Source: Pseudomonas sp. Tri1
Lineage (GTDB): Bacteria; Pseudomonadota; Gammaproteobacteria; Pseudomonadales; Pseudomonadaceae
Assembly: GCF_017968885.1 (NCBI RefSeq)
Contig: NZ_CP072913.1
Coordinates: 3,084,001-3,148,000 of the forward strand
Direction of reading: 5' to 3'
DNA length: 64,000 nt
The position numbers and the translations under genes were made by a program. Positions within the stretch are counted from its first letter, which is position 1, and every line of letters begins with the position of its first letter. The notes beneath the pieces are model-generated. The model worked only from the letters and a program-made list of their open reading frames with translations, was not told the DNA's origin and did no database searches. Of the stretch, positions 58,749 to 64,000 are shown piece by piece.

Positions 58749-60027
58749 AAAGCCAGGAAAACGCTCGCATGTGGCGTCTGCAATGGCTGTTTGGCTGGCT
58801 CCATTTCGTCCTCGCGGTGCCCAGCATCTACCTGTTGCTGGGGCTTCCGCTGGTCATGCGCGAACATGGCTGGTCCGGCACGGACATTGGGCTGTTCCAA
58901 CTGACGGGGCTGCCTGCGGTGTTCAAATTCCTCTTGGCCGTGCCTGTACAACGGTATCGCTGTGCCCGGGGGCACTATCGCCTCTGGGCGCTGGGGTTGT
59001 GCCTGCTGTTGGCGCTGTTGCTGGTGCTGGCCAGTCAGCAGTCGATTACCGCTAACCGCTTGTTCCTGTTCGGCCTGGCCTTCGCCGCCGGCGTGCTGGC
59101 GACCTGGGCCGATATTCCGGTAAACGCCCTGGCCATCCGACTATTGCCGCAAGCGCAGCGACTGCGGGCGGGGGGATCCGTTCGGCGGCGCTGTTCCTCG
59201 CCGCCATTGTCGGCGCCGGGGTGATGCTGTTGGTGCAGCAGCGCTGGGGCTGGCAGGCGCCGTTTCTGCTGATGGCCGCCGGGTTATTGCTGGCCCTGCC
59301 GTTTCTCGGACGGCTGCAGGAGGCGGATGGCAATGCTGCCGAGGCTCAGGCAAGCCGGCCGGCACTGTTGGATTGGCCAGGTTTTTTCCGGCAGCCCGGC
59401 GCGCGTCTCTGGATCTGGCTGCTGCTCAGCGGTTTTCCCTTTCTCGGCGCGGCGTGGCTTTACCTCAAGCCGCTGTTGCTGGACCAGGGGATGCCTGCGC
59501 AGCAGGTGGCCTGGGTTGCCGGCGTCGGCGGCGGGGTAGTCGGTGTCCTGGCGAGCATTCTGGGCGCCAGGCTGGTGCAACGCCTGGGCCCGGCCTGGGT
59601 GACGCCGTGGTTCATGGTCGGGGCCTTGCTGGCGCTGCTGGCCTTGACTGGCGCGGTATGGCTTCAGGCCTCGACCGCGTGGCTGGTGGTGGCGGCTTAT
59701 CTATTGGCCACGGCCATGGGCGCGGTATCGAGCCTGATGTTCGGCCTGATGATGTTTTTCTCCCGCCGTGACCACCAGGCCGACGACTACGGCCTCCAGG
59801 CCAGCCTCTTTGTACTCACGCGCCTGTTGGTGCCGATCGGCGCCGGAGCGCTGCTCGATCGCAGTGGCCCGGCGGGAATGCTTGCCGGCCTGTGCCTGGC
59901 AACGCTCGGTGTGTGTGCACTGGCGATGACTGCGCGACGTTCGATTGCCCTGGCCACGGCGGATGCCTGTATCCCCGAGGAGCGAGCTGACCGGGTTAAA
60001 GGCAAATCCGCCCCCCAAGTAAGTTAG
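58745..60027 (+). pseudogene. MFS transporter (FptX/RhtX-like), split by a frameshift in a G tract
   Basis: Two abutting frames encode the halves of one 12-helix MFS protein. 58745-59224 gives the first four or five helices (WLHFVLAVPSIYLLLGLPLVMREHGWSG, AGVLATWADIPVNALAIRLLPQ). 59221-60027 gives the rest (LLVQQRWGWQAPFLLMAAG onward). The break is at the G6 run 59170-59175. Adding one G restores RAGGIRSAALFLAAIVGAG and the fifth helix. Relatives FptX, RhtX and YbtX sit beside siderophore receptors and transport siderophores. It may be a sequencing error, a real mutation, or slippage. The halves overlap as GTGA, so coupled translation of two pieces is possible, though residues of helix five would be lost. 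Confidence 0.8.
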
Positions 60028-60047
60028 ACCCAATAGGAATGGAGTCC

Positions 60048-62462
60048 ATGAAGGCAACCTTAGGTATCTGTTTGATTACCCAGACGCAGCCTCTGATCGA
60101 GGATGTGGCATTTGTCGTCGATTATTTGCAGGCCTGCTTGCAGCCACCGGCAAATAATTGCGACTGGCCACCCTCGATCAGAGGCAACGAGGCGATGCAT
60201 CGCGCCTTGGGTCCCGAGCCCCACGGCGAAGCTGTCCTGGAGACCCTGATGGTTCAGGCCCAGCACTATTTGCAGGGCAACCCATCCGCTGCGGCCGCGC
60301 TGCCCGACTTGTGGGTGTTGACCTTCGACACGCCACAAGCCGCCCGGCAAAGTTTGCGCCGACAAAGCCCGCCGTTATCCAACGAACTGTTCATTCTCGA
60401 TCTTTGTCAGCAAACCGAGGCGGGGGACGAGGATCCCTTTGATGAGCTGATCGCCGCCACGCCCGGTTCACGCCTGTCACCCCATTCGGCGCTGCTGTAT
60501 TGCGCCTTGCCGGCCCTGCCGGGCTGGATGAACCGAGTCGGCGGCAACCGCCATCTGCGGGTCGCGGGGCAGGACCGCGCCGCGCGCCGCGCGGACCTGC
60601 TGCGCATCCTCCTCGATCACTTGGAGCACGCGCACTTCAACCGTCTGCTGGCGCGCTCCATCAGCGGTCCATTGCTGTCAGTGAGCCTGGCGACGGAAAT
60701 TACCCGGTTCATGTGCAGCCGTTGGCAACAACGCTGGGACTTTCATGCCTACACCGGGTCGATGGTGGCGGGGCTGATCCAGTCGATGCAGCAGAACGTT
60801 GCCGGCACTGGCGTGCGTTGCCTGGGCGGTTGCAACGAGCACAGCCTGGCGGTCAGTGCCATGGCCGGCTGGCAACTGTTTGGTCGGGCCTACGTGATTG
60901 CCGTGACGTCGGGCATGATCGATGAGTTTCGTGGCACCCTGGCCAACCTCAAGCGGCTGGGGGCTCCGGGGTTGATTGTCTGTGCCGACAGCCCAGAGAA
61001 CGTCTGGTTTGCCTTCCAGGGTACCCACGACCTGGACAACGACGGCTGTAGGGTCATCGAGGCCCGAGGTCTGCGCCAGGTCTTCATCCGTAAGGTCGAG
61101 GAAATCGGCCCGCGCCTGGAAGAGGCCTTCGCCATGCTCGCCGAACGGCCCGAGCCGGTGTTTATCCTGGCCACTCAGGGGGTGCTCGAATCCCGGCCCC
61201 AGGTGCCGCTGGACGTGCGCCTGCCCGAGCTCCTGCCAGCTCCGGCCTGGCGTCCCGACGCGCGGCAGGCGAGCGCGCTGGACCAGGCCCTGGATCTGAT
61301 CAATCGCGAGCCGGTGCACCTGCTATGGCAATGCGGCAAGCTCAGTGCCGAGCAGCGTCGTCGGGTGCACGCCCTGGCCGAGCGCGGCGCCATCGGCCTG
61401 GCGGACAGCATCACCCAACCTGGCAGTGTCGGCCCCTACCATGAGGGCCGGGCGGTGCCCGAATACCTGGGGCCACTGTCCCTCTATGGGTTCAGCCGAC
61501 GGGTGTACCAGTTCATGCATTGCGAGCATGAGTTGAACGGCGCCCAGGACCACTGTGTGTTCTTTCTCAAGGGCAAGGTCGACCAGGCCGCCACACCATT
61601 TTCCGAAGGTAAGCTCAAGCGCCAATTGCGCGTGGTGCAGGTCAATCGTGAGCCCCGGCACCTTTCGCCGTTCACCGACCTGGCGCTGGATGTGCCGCTG
61701 GATGAGTTCCTGGGGCATATCGAGCGCGGTATGCAGGTCGAACCCCAGGTACTTGCGTTGCGCCGCGCCAAGCTTCGGGAGATGGCACAGCGCAGCGAAG
61801 CCGTGGCGGCGGATCACATTGAAACCCTGCCCATGACCGCCAACTACTTTTTTCATCGGCTCGGTCACCTGGTGCGCGAGCTGATCGAGCACCAGGGTTA
61901 TCGCTATATCGGCGTCTACGATGTCGGCCGTTGCGGTATTTCTGCGGTGCGTAATGTGCCACGCACCGACCCCGGGTTTTCCGGATGGTATGGGCGGGCG
62001 CTGATGGGCGATGCACTGATGGCCTTGCCTTATATCGCCATGACCGCCGAGGGCAATGTCCTGGCTTTCATCGGCGACGGCGCGCGGGCCCTGGTGCCGG
62101 ATATCGAGGCACGTCTGGCGCAAGGACTGGCCCAGGACCCGTGCGCGAACCAGCGCAACGTCAGTCTTTTCTACCTCACCAACGGCGTGTTGTCGCTGAT
62201 CCAGACGTACCTCGACAAACGCTATGCCCACAACGGTGCCCAGCAAGTCGCGGTGACCAGCGCCGTGGCAATGGCCGCGCCGATGGAGCGGATCGGAGCC
62301 ATCAGCGTGCACCGCGAACGCTTGGTCAACTTCGATGAAACCGCTCTGCGCCAAGCCCTGACACAACCCGGACGACTGAACATTTTCGACGTCTTGCTGG
62401 CCCATAACTCGGAGGGCGACGGCTTGAGCCTGGTCTCCGAAACCGCCTGGAACCGTCAATGA
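60048..62462 (+). CDS. pigD: ThDP-dependent enzyme, PigD-like (acyl-aldehyde Stetterase)
   Basis: 804 residues from ATG 60048 (GGAG just upstream; ATG 60039 also in frame). A long protein of the ThDP decarboxylase superfamily. The C-terminal cofactor motif FIGDGARALVPDIEARL ... LFYLTNG is clear, and a Pyr-type domain lies near GCNEHSLAVSAMAGWQLFGRAYVIAVTSG. Directly followed by a PigE homologue, as in prodigiosin clusters, where PigD adds the acetyl unit of pyruvate to a 2-alkenal or 2-enoyl thioester to give 3-acetyl-alkanal. The PigD call rests on length, ThDP motif and partner; other acyloin-type chemistry is possible. Confidence 0.75.
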   Translation: MKATLGICLITQTQPLIEDVAFVVDYLQACLQPPANNCDWPPSIRGNEAMHRALGPEPHGEAVLETLMVQAQHYLQGNPSAAAALPDLWVLTFDTPQAARQSLRRQSPPLSNELFILDLCQQTEAGDEDPFDELIAATPGSRLSPHSALLYCALPALPGWMNRVGGNRHLRVAGQDRAARRADLLRILLDHLEHAHFNRLLARSISGPLLSVSLATEITRFMCSRWQQRWDFHAYTGSMVAGLIQSMQQNVAGTGVRCLGGCNEHSLAVSAMAGWQLFGRAYVIAVTSGMIDEFRGTLANLKRLGAPGLIVCADSPENVWFAFQGTHDLDNDGCRVIEARGLRQVFIRKVEEIGPRLEEAFAMLAERPEPVFILATQGVLESRPQVPLDVRLPELLPAPAWRPDARQASALDQALDLINREPVHLLWQCGKLSAEQRRRVHALAERGAIGLADSITQPGSVGPYHEGRAVPEYLGPLSLYGFSRRVYQFMHCEHELNGAQDHCVFFLKGKVDQAATPFSEGKLKRQLRVVQVNREPRHLSPFTDLALDVPLDEFLGHIERGMQVEPQVLALRRAKLREMAQRSEAVAADHIETLPMTANYFFHRLGHLVRELIEHQGYRYIGVYDVGRCGISAVRNVPRTDPGFSGWYGRALMGDALMALPYIAMTAEGNVLAFIGDGARALVPDIEARLAQGLAQDPCANQRNVSLFYLTNGVLSLIQTYLDKRYAHNGAQQVAVTSAVAMAAPMERIGAISVHRERLVNFDETALRQALTQPGRLNIFDVLLAHNSEGDGLSLVSETAWNRQ

Positions 62463-62485
62463 ACCTCCGCCAAGGACACACCCCC

Positions 62486-64000
62486 ATGAAATTCGGCTTC
62501 ATCGCCCACCCGACCTCCATAGCCCTGCAACGCCAGGTGAAGATCATCGACCTGTTGGACCGCACGCTCGCTGAGCAGGATCGCGGATATCAGGCTCAGC
62601 TCTGGAAATCACGCAACCTGGTGCCGTTCGCCGACTTCGGGCGCATCGTCAGCGCCAGCGGTGCGGTGTGCGAGGGCATCTTGCATTACCTGCCGCTGAC
62701 CGCCGAGCAAATGCTCAGCCAGCCGCGAACCATTGCCGCACGGGTACTCGAAGGCGTACACAGCCTGCAGGAGCAGGGCGCGCAACTGGTAGGTCTGGGT
62801 GGTTTTACCGCGATTGTCGGCAACCGCGGGTTGCAGACCCTGGACCGCAGTGGCGTACCGGTTACCACCGGGAACTCGTTGACTGCCTACGCCGCCTACA
62901 AGAACGTGCTGGAGGCCATGGCCCGGCTGGAGGTGGCGCCGGCCGACAGTGAAGTGGCGGTGGTCGGTTACCCCGGTTCGATTGCCCTGGTCATCGCCAA
63001 GCTCTTGGCCCGCGACGGTTGCCGCCTGCGCCTGGTGCATCGGGGCAGCGCGGAGCAGGGCCGTGACAGCCTGGCCTGGCTGCCGGCGCAGTTCCACGGC
63101 CAGGTGCAATTGACGACGGATATCGACAGTTGCTACGACTCGGTGCGTTTTTACGTCGCGGCGACGTCCAGTGGCGGGGTGATCGACCCCTATCGGCTCG
63201 CGCCGGGTTCCGTGGTGGTGGATGCCGCGCTACCCCGGGATGTGCTGCCGTTTCATCAAGACCGCCAAGACATTCTGATCATCGACGGTGGCCTGGTGTC
63301 GGCCAGCGCCGACCTGCGTTTCGGCACTGAAACCCTGGGGTTGGCGCCGAAAAAATTTCTCAATGGCTGCCTGGCGGAAACCCTGGTGCTCGCGCTGGAG
63401 GGGCGTGCCGAAGCATTCTCCATCGGGCGTGAATTACCCGAGGAGCGGGTACTGGAAATTGGCCGCATCGCTGAACTGCATGGTTTCTCGCCATCGCCCA
63501 TGGCTTCTTATGGCGAGCGCCTGGCAGACACGGATTTCCAGGCCCTGCGGCGCTTCCATCGGACCACGAAAGTCTCCACCGCCCTCGAGCAATCCGCTGA
63601 TCAACCGGCTGCGCTGCGGGCCGAAGCCTTGCGTTGTTTCGACCAGCACATCAACCCGGTGCTGAGGGAGTTCTACCAGTTCAACCACATCGAACGGGTG
63701 TTCACCCACGGCAGTGGTTGCTGGCTGACGGATCTGGACGGTGGCCGCTACCTGGACTTCGTCGCCGGCTACGGCTGCCTCAATACCGGGCACAATCATC
63801 CGCATATCAGCCAGGCACTACAGGTCTATCTGCAACAGCAATACCCCACGTTCGTCCAGTACGTGTCGGTGCCCTTGCAGACCAGCCTGCTGGCCCAACG
63901 CCTGAGTGAGCTGGCGCCGGGAAACCTGGAGCGGGTGTTTTTCAGCAATTCGGGCACCGAGGCGATCGAGGCGGCATTGAAGTTGGCGATGGCGGCCATG
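62486..64000 (+). CDS. pigE: PigE-like acyl-thioester reductase/aminotransferase fusion, 3' end outside window
   Basis: 505 codons, open to the window end. N-terminal domain resembles cyanobacterial acyl-ACP reductase (MKFGFIAHPTS, LGGFTAIVGNRG, TTGNSLTAYAAYK, Rossmann VVGYPGSIA, catalytic-type Cys295 in FLNGCLAETLVLALEG). From about residue 405 a class-III aminotransferase begins (INPVLREFYQFNHIERVF, DFVAGYGCLNTGHNHP, FFSNSGTEAIEAALKLA); the PLP lysine lies beyond the edge. This two-domain order is that of PigE and TamH, where an acyl thioester is reduced to the aldehyde and aminated. In prodigiosin synthesis the product cyclises to 2-methyl-3-alkyl-pyrroline. 23 bp after pigD, clearly co-transcribed. 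Confidence 0.88.
   Translation, partial: MKFGFIAHPTSIALQRQVKIIDLLDRTLAEQDRGYQAQLWKSRNLVPFADFGRIVSASGAVCEGILHYLPLTAEQMLSQPRTIAARVLEGVHSLQEQGAQLVGLGGFTAIVGNRGLQTLDRSGVPVTTGNSLTAYAAYKNVLEAMARLEVAPADSEVAVVGYPGSIALVIAKLLARDGCRLRLVHRGSAEQGRDSLAWLPAQFHGQVQLTTDIDSCYDSVRFYVAATSSGGVIDPYRLAPGSVVVDAALPRDVLPFHQDRQDILIIDGGLVSASADLRFGTETLGLAPKKFLNGCLAETLVLALEGRAEAFSIGRELPEERVLEIGRIAELHGFSPSPMASYGERLADTDFQALRRFHRTTKVSTALEQSADQPAALRAEALRCFDQHINPVLREFYQFNHIERVFTHGSGCWLTDLDGGRYLDFVAGYGCLNTGHNHPHISQALQVYLQQQYPTFVQYVSVPLQTSLLAQRLSELAPGNLERVFFSNSGTEAIEAALKLAMAAM

Overview
The window reads as the chromosome of a fluorescent Pseudomonas, most likely the P. corrugata / P. mediterranea / P. brassicacearum branch. Pointers are the high-GC coding style, the many Pseudomonas REP hairpins, an AHL synthase / LuxR pair with an RfiA-like regulator beside lipopeptide genes, and a complete nos cluster. 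Species is inferred, not proven. No tRNA, rRNA, insertion sequence or CRISPR array was seen.

1-22.6 kb: right edge of a cyclic-lipopeptide cluster. The 3' end of an NRPS (last module plus two tandem thioesterase domains) is followed by a MacA/MacB exporter, a convergent diaminobutyrate aminotransferase that would supply Dab, a tripartite RND efflux operon of PseABC type, the pcoI-rfiA operon with a lux box, a LysE-family protein, the LuxR receptor and a UvrA2-type ATPase that lacks the UvrB-binding domain. The stretch from about 16.7 to 19.9 kb is visibly AT-richer than its surroundings.

22.6-41.5 kb: an orphan Asp-box protein; nosRZDFYL (nitrous oxide reduction) behind a perfect ANR/DNR site; a CHASE4-PAS-GGDEF-degenerate EAL protein; leuA; a chemoreceptor with an unusual C-terminal domain; and a TonB-dependent siderophore receptor.

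41.6-54.4 kb: a catabolic supercluster of unknown substrate, in three transcription units. It holds a polyamine-type ABC importer, a luciferase-like flavin monooxygenase, two near-identical flavin reductases, a private RibB-type flavin gene, an aldehyde dehydrogenase, an alpha/beta hydrolase, a DUF1185 protein, a carboxymuconolactone decarboxylase-like protein, a Nudix hydrolase and an FCD-type GntR regulator. A shared palindrome (core TGGTATACCA) lies upstream of all three units, suggesting one GntR regulon.

54.6-64.0 kb: the most unusual locus. A YbtA/PchR-type AraC regulator is divergent from an operon encoding a FyuA-like TonB receptor, a PigF-type O-methyltransferase, an FptX/RhtX-type MFS protein (frameshifted in a G tract), a ThDP enzyme that looks like PigD, and a PigE-type acyl-thioester reductase/aminotransferase that runs off the window end. 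PigD and PigE build the monopyrrole half of prodigiosin. No other prodigiosin gene is in the window, and the setting is that of metal/siderophore uptake. This may be an undescribed alkyl-pyrroline pathway linked to metal acquisition.
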